DNA from: Liolophura sinensis
Taxonomy: Eukaryota; Mollusca; Polyplacophora; Chitonida; Chitonidae
Length of the DNA: 64,000 nucleotides
Reading direction: 5' to 3'
Assembly: GCF_032854445.1 (NCBI RefSeq)
Contig: NC_088305.1
Coordinates: 18,401,717 to 18,465,716 of the forward strand
The translations under genes and the position numbers were made by a program. This document shows positions 32,499-47,400 of this stretch, piece after piece; position 1 is the first letter of the stretch; the number at the start of each line of letters is the position of its first letter. The notes beneath the pieces were generated by a model. It worked only from the letters and a program-made list of their open reading frames with translations, was not told where the DNA came from and searched no databases.

Positions 32499-35400
32499 GT
32501 TAGTTTACACATCTTTGCTACTGTCACGTGGGTATTCAGTTGTCAATAAATGTACAGAGGTATTTCCAGGGCTAATTGAAAAAAGTCTTTGATAAAGCTT
32601 GTTTGTAAGTCTTGAAAATTTTACAAATCCAGCTCAGTGTGCAAGTACATTAGATAAGTTTAAGTCATCCTTTAAAAACTGTGTGCTTGTCATAACCAAA
32701 CCCTAACCAAAATAAAAAGTATGGATGATTTTTTTTTGTCTTTTTCTGGCTCATGAATAAAGAAAATAAAGAAAAAAAGAAATCTTAATGAAAATTTAAA
32801 CAGTGTTTCCCTTGTTGGAGGTTCGGTTGGGTTTCTTGCGAACTTATTACTAATGGTGGCTGTATGATTGAAATTTCTTAAATTTGACGGCTACCTTTGA
32901 TGTAAAACTTTGTCCATGAACCATTTTTGCTGAATCTGATAGGCCGGTTGATCTTAAAAAGATCTTTTAAGGTTTGTTTGGAAGGTAGGACAATATCCTA
33001 ATACTGGGACAATGTTAGCACCAAAAGTAATATGATTGACATCTACATGTATATATTTCTAAAAACCCACTTTTAGGGGCAAAGTGTTTGATGATTTACT
33101 GTGTATGTAATGATAGAAAACTACGAAATCCAGTGTGTACTATGCATGTAATGATACTTCATCAACTAGGCCCATACTTGAACATATACCATCCTGGTGT
33201 TCTTGAACCTAGTGGCATGGTTTTTGAAACTGTGTTTTTATTGGTTGTCAGTACTTAATTAAGTGAAAGGACTGGATCACTGCAAATGTCCAGCTTTTGA
33301 CCAATGGGATGGCATGTTTGTATCCAGCTCAGACAGTTTTACACTGCCGGCTCTTGACCAATGGGATGGCATGTTTGTATCCAGCTCTGACAGTTTTCCA
33401 CTGCCGGCTCTTGACCAATGGGATGGCATGTTTGTATCCAGCTCTGACAGTTTTACACTGCCGGCTCTTGACCAATGGGGTGGCATGTTTGTATCCAGCT
33501 CTGACAGTTTTACACTGCCGGCTCTTGACCAATGGGATGGCATGTTTGTATCCAGCTCTGACAGTTTTACACTGCCGGCTCTTGACCAATGAGGTGGCAT
33601 GTTTGTATCCAGCTTTGACAGTTTTACACTGCCGGCTCTTGACCAATGGGATGGCATGTTTGTATCCAGCTCTGACAGTTTTACACTGCTGGCTCTTGAC
33701 CAATGGGGTGGCATGTTTGCATCCAGCTCTGACACTTTTTCCACTGCTGCTTTAATCAGAAGATTTGTCCGATACATTGCAGTGGTTTACTCCGAGCACT
33801 CAAATTTTCTCCACCAGCAAACCGGATTGCCAGCATATACACTTAAATGAGAACATTCTTAAGTACAACGTTGAAACAATGCTCAAATAAATAAATATTT
33901 TTGTCTGGCGCTCTTCGCATTATAAAACACCGCTTCCTGTTTATTTGCAGATGTTCTACTACAGCAGGCACTTGTGGGACCAAATCCTAACAAAATTGTG
34001 CTGTCCTTTCTGAGGCATGCAGTCTGCACTCATGTGAGTTACCGTAGTTCTTCTATAATTTCAGACTCTGTAATTATTTGGACACTCAAGAATGTCTCCC
34101 ACCCTCACACCTAGATGTCTGAACATATATTTATGTTTATGATGTTAGAAATTGCACAACCCAAGCCTCGCATGTAATATTTTGTGTATTGGAATCAGTC
34201 TTAAGGTAGTGAAAAAAAAAAAGAAAACTTTTCCCCACAAATCCCAATTCATACAATGTCAAAAATTGTCACCAGTAGATTACCAACTGCATAGTTAAAT
34301 AATTCAAGATGTTAAGTCATTGATTATTAATAATATTAGTTATTGTAAATACCCACCCGTGATAAAAATCGCTGATTGGCCTTTGCTTGCCATAAAGTAA
34401 CATTGCTAAGGCACAAAGAGACGTCAGCATGATGTCGAATCTTGAAACTCTACAAGCACTTCGTAAGGATTTTGTCCATTATGATAACAGCCAGGTATGA
34501 AGAAGAAAATACTTAGCGGAAAACAGTAATTTTAACAGACTAGCTGATCGTGGAATTTCCCAAATTTCTAAAATGTTAGTGATAGGTGGAGACATTTTTG
34601 AGCAGTAGAAGAAATGTGTAATATTCTAGCCCTTGTTTAAGTGCAGTTTTTAGTGGAGTGTTTCATGGAAAGGGTGTCAGAATAACTGTTCATGAAGCAG
34701 GCATGTCAGGGTGAAAATCTGAGGTTTGCAAACAGAAAATTTCGGGTAATAATTCAAGAGATACATGGAAAGCTACCATAAAGCGATGAGTATAGTTTTA
34801 CAGAAAAGGTCAGAAAGATACGGCTGAATTACCCAGCTGTTTTATACATATTTTCTGTCAGTGGTCAGAAATGACGTCATTGATGACCATACGTGGATGC
34901 TGAACCAGCTTTTCGCCCCCAGTATGGGCTCTCCCCCATTAAAGCTATTATGTCTTCACAGCAGGCTGCTTATACGTAATTTCCAGACTGACTGCTAGGG
35001 CTTGAGGAAAACCATACTTTTAAGCTATATATGCACTCCAACAATAAGGGTGAGAAGCTTATGTGTATTTTATTTTATGTCAGGCCACATCATATACTCG
35101 GTAGTAAGAAATAGAAACCAAGCATGTCATGTATCCGTTGTTTGTTTGAACAGGTTATCCGATACAGCGCTGTCTTTGACAGCATTGTCAAGTATGAAGA
35201 TATCAATAAACATTACTGCGTGGTCGGACTTATTGGGCTGGCCGAGGAATTCTTGGCCTCATTGAGGTAAGTAATGGTTCTCCCAACGCAGTATTTTGCT
35301 CTACTGTAAATGACCTAAAGTCCCTCTCATAGGTGCATTTTTAGGCAGGGTTAAAATTTTGCGTTTTTACGGGAATCCAGAGAATCCAGTCATAATTCAT

Positions 35401-38400
35401 CTATTCTAAAACTAACTGCCAAAGAAAAATAAAGAAATGAACGAACGAAACAAGCTGCAGTTATCTGTTTTATGCGTTGAATAAAGATTGCGTTCCTAAA
35501 CTGATAATTTATTGAGGTACGCCAACATAAATCATGTGCAGGAGTGAATGATCTGTGGCGGAGATCATTTGCGCACTGTCTTAGGAGTTTACAAATAAGA
35601 GCCTAAAGCTTTAATGTGACCAAGTTTCTGATTGGTTTAATCATCTTCCTCACATTATGAAAAGCCAGCAACTGATAGCTCAAGACTGTCCAATCATATC
35701 TGGCGATATAAATATGTTCGGCTGTACCACCCTAAACTGTTTACATGGACATCTCAGAATGACCTCACTTGTACAACAACAACGTCACAATTTACCGACC
35801 GTGTACACATTAAAGTGGACTTCAGGCTTGACATACATTGTACCATTTATTTTGCTAGTTTTTAGGAAGATCCACCTAGACTCCCGCAGAGGCTGTTTTG
35901 CGGGAACCTTTATGCGAAATTCCAAATCTGTTAGGGGCAAATAAGATGTTGAGAAATTACGCATTTGGTGCCGAGACTCACATTTTGCCCATACTATGTC
36001 ATATTACCATAGCTACCACTCAAGTCCCCGCTCTTTATCTGTCATGGCTTTTCACTGAAATCCATGCCCCCGAGACCACGATGTAATCTTAGACTTAAGT
36101 CAAAATTTCAAATCACTTTTCGTACATTACAAGGTCAGAATTTTGGTTGAAAACGTAAATTCTGGGTAAGTTATGGGACAACAAATTTCAACTAAAACAA
36201 GGTAAAGGAATATACCAAGTTTAATGGTTGAAGTTTTGACTTAAGTCTAAGATTACTTCATTATCCCAGGGCCATGTCTACTTAAAGCTTATTATTTAAG
36301 TGAAAAAAAAAAGCTGTAATAAACCTCATTTGATAGACATCTGAAAACTGTGCATAAAAATACTTTCATTTAGGTTTTGGGGGTTTCGTTTAAAACATAG
36401 TTAAATACCTTCAGATGTTTGAATTCTGTGGTTGGCTTTATGAACCATATGCACGTACATCTGGCTGGTTCTGGTTGTTTAGGGTCTGTTATAATAACTT
36501 TTTCCCCACACTAAAAAATCTTTTAATGACGTAATATCTCTTATTACCCGTGAGCACTTGCATTGATGAGGGAGCAGTGGTTGGTTGAGGATTACCAATT
36601 TGAATGTCACTACATGAACTAAATTTGCGCACAGCTTTGGCTGCCATTTAAACACAGGCTGTAATCTGTGAACTACTGGGCTTGTCATAAACTTTGCTTC
36701 AAAATGATCAAATTGTGGACCCTTAGTCCAGTAGTAAGATGTTATGATTGGGACAGGTAAACTTGAATATTCAGTGTTTACTACATCTTTAGCCTTATGA
36801 ACATGGTTTGATTTATTTATTTATTTGATTGGTGTTTTGTGCTGTGCTCAAGAATATTTCACTTATATGACAACGGCCAGCGTTAAGATGGGAGGAAAGC
36901 GGGCAGAGCCCGGCGGAAACCCACAACCATCCGCAGGTTGCTGGCAGACCTTCCCACGTGTGGCCGAAGAGGAAGACAGCATGAGCTGGACTTAAACTCA
37001 CAGCGACCAGCTTGATTTGAAGATCGCACTTTATGTAAATATGAAACAATATACATGTAAGGGTACATGAAGTTTTGTACTCTTCCATTATGCCTGTTGT
37101 TCAAGTTTGTAACAGTTAAGTGCACAAAGGTTAATGTGAGATTTCATGAGCAAAATCTTTCATCAACTACACTGTAATACAGGTTGCCATTTAAAGAGGC
37201 TATATCAGAGATTTTTGGCCCAAAAATTGATGAAAACAAAACTTAAACGAACTTTTAGCCTGTGTGTACAAAGTATAGGTGCAGTTTATGTCTGCGTAGG
37301 CGTCCAATAAGAGGGAAAGCAATATTAAACAAAATGTTAGGGCTGGTATCTCAAAAGGTATAGCATCTATTGACCCGAAGTTTTATAAGCATTTAAAGCA
37401 CAGTGACACAAGAGGATGTTTCATCGCTGATGCTCTGCATGCCTATTAATTACCGTAAATTACCAAATTCACGACTTCAGGACTCGGAGATGAAGTCCGA
37501 ATTGATTATCAAATATGAATTTTTGCACAAAGTTCCGATATAGCCTCTGTAAACTGAACCGTTAATCAGTGGGTTTGCCAGCAACCAGTGACTCTGGCCA
37601 GTTTCCTTCCCCCATAATGCTGGCCACTGTCGCATAAGTGAAATGTTCTTTAGTACGGCGTAAAAGATCAATTAAATAAATAAATAAATACTAATCATTG
37701 AGCTGCCAGGTAGCCTTTGTTTACCTTGCTTTACCTTACTTTCACTTTCAGTTTTGACTGCGGAGCTGAGGCAGCCCTGAACTTGGCCAAGTCTCTACAG
37801 TCTCTCTCGTACTGGTTCCTCACCTGCATACTCAAGCGTCTCCAGGACAATAAGCAGATGGCCGAGTCTCTGGAGGTGATGGAGTGCGCCGTGTCAGCGC
37901 TGCAGCGTGCACTGCAGCAGCCGTCCGTCTGCTCACTGCTCTATATAGCCAGGATGGAGGAGTCAGGTGTGCATAGTATATGTAACCCTAATTACTCAAC
38001 CTCAATTTTCGGTGCAGTTTAAATACGTGTGTGTACACTTTTGACTTCATTGGTTGGGTTGGTCAGTTTCATGACTTCGCGTACAGTAGACCTGCCATGT
38101 ATGATCCTCGGATTGTGCAAAATGAATGCTTTCGGCATGAGTGAGTGAGTGAGTGAGTGAGTGCTTGGGGTTTAACAATTTTTCAGTCATATGATGACAA
38201 AGGAGTCCTTAGAGTACATGTAATGTGCCTCCTTTTTGCAGGACGGATTTCCACCACTCTACCAACTGTGATCTTGGGGCCGGTAATTGCCGTCAGAATA
38301 TACTTAAATAAACGTCTTGCTAACACGCTGAAAGGTCGAAAGAATTACAGTGAATACTAACCCTCACACTTGATGTGGAAGCGTGCGTCAAGTCATCTTT

Positions 38401-41400
38401 GGATCATTTAGATTATTTCTTATCCAGTCACACCAGGATCAAATTTCAGTAAAATAACTTATAAAATAAGATCTGAGTTTTTGAGGCTTCTGATGATCAT
38501 ACTTTATCATATTATGATATTTATATCATATTTTTTATGAGGCTACGTTGAGTGAAATTTTGTCATACCTAAGATGTTAAAGGAGGAAGTTATAACTGTT
38601 TCCTTTTTTATTTTTTATATACATGTATAGTCACTGCAAGGGTCATGTGGGTATGTGGGAAGGTCTGCCAGCAACCTGCTGATGGTCGTGGGTTGCCGCC
38701 AGGCTCTGCCCGCTTTCCTCCCACCATAATGCTGGCCATCGTCGTGTAATTAAAATATTCTTGAGTACGGCGTAACACCAATCAAATAATGTGACTAGAA
38801 AGAAATTTGTTTTTAAAATTTGGCACATATAAATATTTTTGGGGAATGAGATTGGATAGTTGTGCCAGATACATGTGTCTGATATTTTGAGTGTACATCT
38901 TGTATATATAATTTTCTTAAAACCAACTTTTTTTCACATAACCCCATGGCAATGTTTTGTAATTTCAAACAAACTCGTCTTTTGAAACCATTAGTGTCGA
39001 TCAACCTCAATTTCATCTGGTCATGCTTCAGTGATTAAGACAGGCATTGTCATAAACACACATGACAAAACTGTGTACACGTCTATGATCATGTGACAAA
39101 ATTGATTCATATGATTGGTTGGCAGTCTGCATCGTTCAAAATCATGATCAACAGCCCGGTCTCACTAAACGACAGGTGAAGAAGATCAACTGGAGATTTT
39201 GATTTCAAAAATCAAGCATGGTCTGATACTCGCGATCAGTTCGACAACTGTTGTTCAGAATCGCAGTCACAAGACTGGGCAAACTACACAAGCATCCGGA
39301 GTGGCCTAGTGTACAAGTGTTCTGTGGGTGATGTGGTTTATTTCCTGATGCAATAAAAAATATATCAAGAATATATTTATTTTCTTCATTTTGTGAGCGA
39401 TTTATGGTTTTGCCTAAATGCATCAGTGTTGATTTTTTTCTGACAGACACGTATCGCCTACTGGAACAAGCTGAAGTGGATATCCGTGGGACACTCAGTC
39501 AGCTTCCCCAGGGCTACATTCCCAACCCTCTCAAGGAGAAGATTAGTGAAACGTTTTCTCTCATGGACAGGTAATTCTATTAAGATTCACTGCAGATTTT
39601 CTTTGATCCTGGTAAGCAGCACAGATGGTCAACAGTACAGATTGCTAGCTGTAGAGATGGTAAAGGGTACAGGTGGTAAGTGGCACAGATGGTCAACAGT
39701 ACAGATTGCTAGCTGTTCAGACGGTAAAGGGTACAGGCGGTAAGCGGTACAGATGGTAAATGGTAAAGATAAATTAATTTATTTATTTGGTGTTTTTATG
39801 TCGTGCTGAAGGATGTGACGACAGGAGTCCGAGAGAAACTCATGACCATAGATGAGTAAGGGCACCAATAGAAAGCAGTACAAGTAATAAGAGACAGGCG
39901 GTAAGACAGTAAGATGTACAAATTTAAGTCTCGCTTAAGGATATTTCACTTATGTGATTATGGTGAAAGGAAACCGGACAGAGCTAGAGAGAAACCCCAT
40001 GGCTACAGTAAAGGTGGCCTGAAGGTGGAGCAGATGGTAAACGGTAAAGATGGTAGTGTTTTCTTGGAAATTTTATGTATCTATAAATCAAAATTATGCA
40101 TTAATTTTTTTTTTTGCTGTGTTGGGTGGTTTCAGAGGGTTGCTTTTGTTTTGTTAAAAGAAGCCTGGAGTTCATAATTACCATAGGGGAACATCACCTC
40201 AAAGTTCACATACATGTAATTAATGAAGTCAAACTGTGAGAAATAACAAAAAGAAAAGGTCTTCATACAAGGTATTATTATTTTTTTTATTATTATGAAG
40301 AAAATAACGTTTTTATAACAACACTGAAACATGGAGAAATGATGGTAAGCATTTACATGTACCTGTGTTCATGTTGCAGTGTCCAGGAGATACAAGTGGA
40401 CAATAAGCCAGTACTTGATCTCTCCGACCAGCCTGTCTGCTCTTCCCTGAATGGTCTGGTCTCCCTGGAAGCTGTGCTCAACCCCACCAATAATATACAG
40501 CCTTTTGTAGAGCAGCTCTTTGTCATAAAGAAGCTACAGGTGAACTGAGTTTATATGTATACAGGTGTTAATGGCCTGTGTCAAATGATGCTTATTGTCT
40601 CATCTAGGCTTGAAACTTAAGTAGACATGAAACAGATTTCTTTTGTACTTTGACATGTTCTAACATATAGTGGCCTGTGCAGCCGAGTGGTTATCATGCT
40701 AGTTTAGCACAATGGCTCAGGCAGCTCTCACAAATGCAGTCGCTGTGAGTTCAAATCCAGCACACGCTGGCTTCCTTTCTGCAGTCCAATTTGGAAGGTC
40801 AGTGGCCAACTTGTGGATAGACCACCGTAGTGTGTTAAAGTAAAATATTCTTGAGTGTGGCCTTAAACACCAATCAAATAAATACTCACATCATGAGTGG
40901 TGATGAGATACATGATTTTGTTGCGAAAAGTCTCTTAAATATATACTCTTACTTAAAACAAGTTACACAAATAACTAAATAAATAAATTATTGCATGTAT
41001 TTTAGATGAAGATTTATTTTTTGGACAAGGCCACTGTGGCTCAATCGGTTAGAGTGCCAGCGCAGAATAATGACCCAGGAATCTCTCACCAATGCGATCG
41101 CTGTGAGTTCAAGTCCAGCTCATGCTGGCTTCCTCTCTGGCCGTACGTGGGAAGGTCCGACAGCAACCTGCAGATGGTCGTGGGTTTCCCCCGGGCTCTG
41201 CCCGGTTTCCTCCCACTGTAATGCTGACTGCCGTTGTACAAGTTAAATATTCTTGAGCGCAGCTTAAGACACCAATCAAATAAAAAAATAAATAAATTTT
41301 TTGGGCTACTGTTATTCTCTTCTTCCAGAAAATGTTTGACATTTCTTTCATGTGCCACTGTAGTTTCAGCAGTCTGGAAACATTGCTATTGGTGAAAAAA

Positions 41401-44400
41401 ATTTTCCAGTAGGAAATCACACTACCCTTACATTCTAAGGAAACTTCAAAACACCTTTCTAAAGATCAGTACAACTCTCAGAATTTGATCAAGTTTGTTT
41501 GCCTTTTTGATCTGTTCCTCCAGAAAATGTCTCGCAGTGACTTGTGTCGGGAGCTGTTCCGGGCTTGCTATATGGGTCTGATCGACTCGACAGGGAAACA
41601 CGAGGAGAGGAAATGGGCAGCATTTACCTTCCTTAAGGTATTCGCATATTTTAACAACTCCTGAAAAATTACAAACTGTTAGATATTGGATAGGCTGCTC
41701 ATTAGTATTTAGTGCTATTTTCTTTTTTTAAGAGAAACAGATCTGACATTGATTGCCATTTGCTGAAGAGAGGCCAGTGTAATCTGGACTATTAAATGTG
41801 TTAGTATCGTGTGTTATGTTTGTGTACCCAGATTTGTTAGAAGTGTACATTATGCAGAGGTATACCTACAGGGGCGGAGAAGTGTTTTAGGTGAGCTCGT
41901 GTAGGAATAAGAAACACCAGGTCCATAAGCTGGAAACTATACTGCTCTTTGAAAATCTTTATTTTAGGTTGATTTCCTGCATGAAACTAACAAATGTTAG
42001 TTGCTATGGCGAGGAAAACTGTTTCTCCTTCTATCTTAATTCATCAACAGTTATCGGTCAGTTTTTGCAATTGCAAACTTTGGAATAGGAACATTTTCAG
42101 TTAATTTTCCTAAACCCTACTAACTTTTATCTCGATCATTTCGATCTGAGTCCTTCAGCAGGTTGTAAGTGGTCCTTTATTGACTTACCTAAGTATGAAG
42201 TCAGCACTTGAACAACATTTGGATTAATGACTGCTTTCTTTGTACTCTGTATGAGCTGAGTGGCCAGTAGACTATTGCACAAATAAAATACTGGGCCGTC
42301 AATGCAGAGTAGGCTGTCAGTGTGTACCCTGATTTGGTTATAATGCCATTGATTATGCCCATGTGTACCCTGATGGGGTTATAATACCATAGATTGTGCC
42401 AGCATGTACCCTGATTTGGTTATAATGCCATAAATTGTCAGTGTGTACCCTGATTTGGTTATAATACCATAGATTATGTCAGTGTGTACCCTGGTGTGGT
42501 TATAATGCCATAGATTATGCCAGTGTGTACCCTGATGTGGTTGTAATGCCATAGATTATGTCAGTGTGTACCCTGATTTGGTTATAATACCATAGATTAT
42601 GCCAGTGTGTACGAGGGCCATATCTAGACAAAAAAAAACTTGGCCTGATCCCTAAACTTAAAAGGTCACATTGTAACAGTGCATAAAGAAATTTTATAAA
42701 ATGCAACTCAGAATGATGCTTTCTGAGAATTGGTGAAATTTGCTGTACTTACTGTGCTTACTGTGTTCAATGGACTTGTTAGTTTAATACATCTTGGCTA
42801 GCTAGTTTCAGCTTTAAACAGTTTGGAAACCCAAATGTTTGCCAGAACTAAAAATGCTTAAGATATGGCCCTGCGTATATGTAATTTGTTAAGAGCGTAC
42901 GCTTTGCCAATGGGTACCCTGATTTCATCAGATAACCAATCTTGTGTCTCGGACAGCCTTTCAACATCTGCTCACTTTACCTTTAAAGTGAGGAAAGTTT
43001 TTAGAATCTTAGGATCTGGTTTCTCATTGAAGGGGAGATAACTCAGATAGGATGAAGAGGATAATAGCTTTTTTGCAGAGGTCATCATCTGGGTTTTTAC
43101 TCAAGTTTTCATTGAATCTGTTTCAGCTACCGCAGGTCCTGATCCGTGTGAAAAACAGTTTTAATGGTCGTGATTTTTCTGAGGACCTGGAAAAAGGTAT
43201 AGATGACCTGCTGAACTATACCCCTATCTTGGACCTGACCGACACCAAGTGCAAGTGAGTCGTTTAGTTCTCATTCACCAGTGTTTCATCTGATTACAAA
43301 ATATTTATTCAAGCATATTCTGAGGGCATTATTCTGTGTAGACTTTTTGTGAAACCCTCAATTTGGCTAATTAATCCTACCATTGCATTTTTTTCTCCAA
43401 AATCAAATTAAAAGGTTCTTAACACTCATTGAATGTTGCTTCTTCACATGTGGAAAGGTTGAGGCATTCGGGTACTGTAAGGAAAAAGCAGTTCAGGCCT
43501 GTTGCACTTTAATCATTGAATGTTGCTTCTTCACATGTGGAAAGGTTGAGGCATTAGGGTACTGTAAGGAAAAAGCAGTTCGGGCCTGTTGCACTTTAAT
43601 CATTGAATGTTGCTTCTTCACATGTGGAAAGGATGAGGCATTAGGGTACTGTAAGGAAAAAGCAGTTCGGGCCTGTTGCACTTTAATCATTGAATGTTGC
43701 TTATTCACATGTGGAAAGGTTGAGGCATTGGGGTACTGTAAGGAAAAAGCAGTTCGGGCCTGTTGCACTTTAATCATTGAATGTTGCTTCTTCACATGTG
43801 GAAAAGTTGAGGCATTAGGGTACTGTAAGGAAAAAGCAGTTCAGGCCTGTTGCACTTTAATCATTGAATGTTGCTTCTTCACATGTGGAAAGGTTGAGGC
43901 ATTAGGGTACTGTAAGGAAAAAGCAGTTCAGGCCTGTTGCACTTTAATCATTGAACGTTGCTTCTTCACATGTGGAAAGGTTGAGGCATTAGTGTACTGT
44001 AAGGAAAAAGCAGTTCAGGCCTGTTGCACTTTAATCATTGAATGTTGCTTCTTCACATGTGGAAAGGTTGAGGCATTAGGGCACTGTAAGGAAAAAGCAG
44101 TTCAGGCCTGTTGCACTTTAATCATTGAATGTTGCTTCTTCACATGTGGAAAGGTTGAGGCATTAGTGTACTGTAAGGAAAAAGCAGTTCAGGCCTGTTG
44201 CACTTTAATCATTGAATGTTGCTTCTTCACATGTGGAAAGGTTGAGGCATTAGTGTACTGTAAGGAAAAAGCAGTTCAGGCCTGTTGCACTTTAAATCAG
44301 TAAAGTGTGAATTTGATATTAACCATTTTTTTTGTGCTTGTTTTAAATTTAAAATTTTTAGTCTGACAAAGCACACTAATTACTAAAATGACTTATGTTC

Positions 44401-47400
44401 GTTATCTTTAGTTTCTGAGGTGCTGTTCTTTCTGCAAATGAAAATCGTTTGACTTGTTGCTTAATTGTAGTCTCAAACCAAACTTGTGTTTCAGCTGTGA
44501 CTGTCTACAAATACTACTGGGCGAGTGTCATAAACATGGACTTCTGTCTGAGCTACAGTGGAAGAAGTTAATGCAGAGAAGGTGATATGCATGTAGCTGC
44601 CTGTTATGCTGTATGCCCTTGTCTTTGAAAAAGAGTGTATTTTGGTATAAATCCTTGGAAAGGGCCATCAAATTTTAAACATCATCTGCATAAATTTATG
44701 ACTTTCGGATGTCAACGGATATGTATCTGACTTTAAGTCGAGAATGGAATGTTCAGTTTTATTCAGGGTTTTCCTTTGATGATCAACACGCTCAAGAAAT
44801 ATGGCTAAATATTGACGTAACTCACCAGGTTACCTCCCCTTGTACTGTAGATGATGGAAGATGTTCAGTGCACTTCAAGTGTTAGTAATTGTGCTGTAAT
44901 TATGAAGCCTACTGTGTTCTGCTGTAGACATCGCTGGGAATTTTGAATACTTTATTATACATGGTCAGTAGAAAAGGAGATTGCATTTAGTTTGATAGAT
45001 ATATAATTTGCTTTCGCTCTGTCATATTGTTTGCACGTGTCATCCGCAAGCGAATGTTGCATTGTGGTAATCTTCGTTGTGTAGCCTTGTTTACATGTTA
45101 TTTCGTCGGGCGAGCAGTTTAGACCCGTGACAGATTTCCTCTTTGAATTCTTTTAATTTAGCTTTTTGCGAAAAATATATGCCCATTTAGTTTCGAGTCA
45201 GATGCAGCTCATTTCTGTATTTACCTGAACCAACTCCAAAATTCTGAATTTCTTTCTTCAATATGTCCCTTTAAAAGCACCTACACTGTAGGTATTATTT
45301 TAATATTGGTGAAATGTCAGAATTTCCTTCACTGACAAAGGTTTTATTTCACTTCAGTTATATATCAACTTTTCACACCCAAATGCCAGGACATCTGGAA
45401 TGAGACATTTTGTTTAGTCAGGGATGACATCATGATATAGCTTTATCACACGTACATGTATGTGATGCAACCAGACATGTATGGCCTCATGCTATATATA
45501 CACTCATCATAAAACTGTTCAAATACACAAAATTATCATATAGTTAAAATATGAATAATGAATAGAACGTTTGCCTCTCGTAGGTTATCATTTCCACCTG
45601 TGAAGAATATTGTAGTCCGAGCTGGCTCTGATGTTAGGTTTGGCAAATTTTGTTTAGCCACATTAACCTTGGCAAAGCAACGTCAGAGTGCACTACATTT
45701 TAAAACCTGGTGCAGTTATCGGCCCTTGTCGAGATTTGGCGAGGCTGTCTGTACACCCATTCGCTTTGAGCATCACCAAGGAATCTCGGGCAAACAGAGC
45801 CTGTGAAAGAACCGATCGACATCGTTCTTGTGATAAATCGACAGACGAAAAGATAAGGAACATCATTGTCCGCAAACTTATTAAAGGCCGTGAGAAGTAT
45901 TTAATGGGTAATTTTTGTCTCAAACGCCATGGCAACTGCATCAGGTTTTTAAATGGAGCAGTGGGGTCATCCATGTTGCCAAACCAGAGCAGTCTCAGAC
46001 TATACTGTATTCAACCTTCACTGTGCAATATTTGCTATCTATCTTTCATCGTTACAACTCTATCAATAATGTACGAAGTCACTGCTCTGCAATCTTTACC
46101 CAATCGGTAGCAGTCATAGGTGTGACAGTATAATTATTTTGGCCTTTCTGATCTTAGCGCTGTCTAATTATAGAATAATACCTGTGTATGACTGTGTCAA
46201 GCATTCTTCCTTATTTGGGATTAGAGGTCAGTATTTGAATGTATCACATGACTTGAACATTATGCAGTTTTACGATCGGCAAGTGTTCTCTGAATGCCTT
46301 GTTTTTCGTCGTCATGCACATGTGCAGCTATGAACTATTTACATGATTTATAGAGGACATTGGTCAGAGGACAACATCGGTTTTAGAGGTCACCAATGTT
46401 TTTTGAGGTCAACGTTGTTTTAGAGGACAACATTTTTTTTAGAGGACAGCATTGCCTTTAGAGGTCAACACTGCTTTTAGAGGTCAGCATTGTTTTAGAG
46501 GACAACATTGCCTTTAGAGGTCAACATTTCTTAGAGGACAACATTGTTTTTAGAGGTCAACATTGTTTTTAGAGGGTTTACAGATTTATGTATTAAGCTT
46601 CAGGAAAGAAATTGTTTTATTGTATACATACAGGACAATGGTACAAATGAACACCTGCATTTATGTCATATTCAGTGGCATAAATATTTTAGCCCAAATT
46701 ACCCTACTTAAAGTAAAAGAAAGCTAAAATATGAAGTAAAGTTCACCATATAGACAACTGAAAATGATGCGTAAAAATACTTTGATTTATTTTATCAGAT
46801 TTTTTTAAGAGTGTTGAAAGGCAATCAAATATTTGAATACTATGGTGGGCTTTATGTGCCATATAGACGGTATCTAGGAACTCTGACTTCACATCACCAT
46901 TTTTTCCTGATGTTCACCACAAGGAAGGGATTTTTAGAACCATTATTTCAGATGTCGTTATCGGTAAAAAGAGTTATACCAACATTCATTGTCATGATTA
47001 AAGTTGGAAAAACCTCCTGTGACTTCAGAGTTTCTAAACTCTGATAGTATGGTCCGTAAAGCCGACTTTAGAATTCATATGTTTGAACGCCTTTAACTCT
47101 CTTCACAAAGGTCTAAAAAAAACCAAATGAAAGTATATTTACGCATAGTTTTAAGTGGTCTATTTAGTGATGCCTATTTTGATTTTTAGAGGTCTTTACC
47201 TTTAAAGGGTGCCCAAATTTGAAAGCTATATACGGCTCAGGCATATGATCAGTGTCAGAGCAGCCATAAACTCATGAATCTAATGGGAACAATTTTTCAT
47301 ATCTCAGAACTTCAGAGAGTCAGAAGACCCACCCTGTAGAGCCGCCAATACAACAGCCTAGCGCAAGTCTAATCCTGAGAGCTGAACCCACAGTCACCAG

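Noticed and set aside
33277-33777. Overlapping 109-166-codon frames on both strands
   Set aside because: All arise from the 57-bp array in intron 1; the mirror-image frames on both strands are diagnostic of a repeat with a period divisible by three.
43383-44303. 306-codon open frame encoding a Cys-rich repeat protein
   Set aside because: It is produced entirely by the 87-bp tandem array, lies inside MED24 intron 8, and no splice, promoter or homology evidence supports expression.
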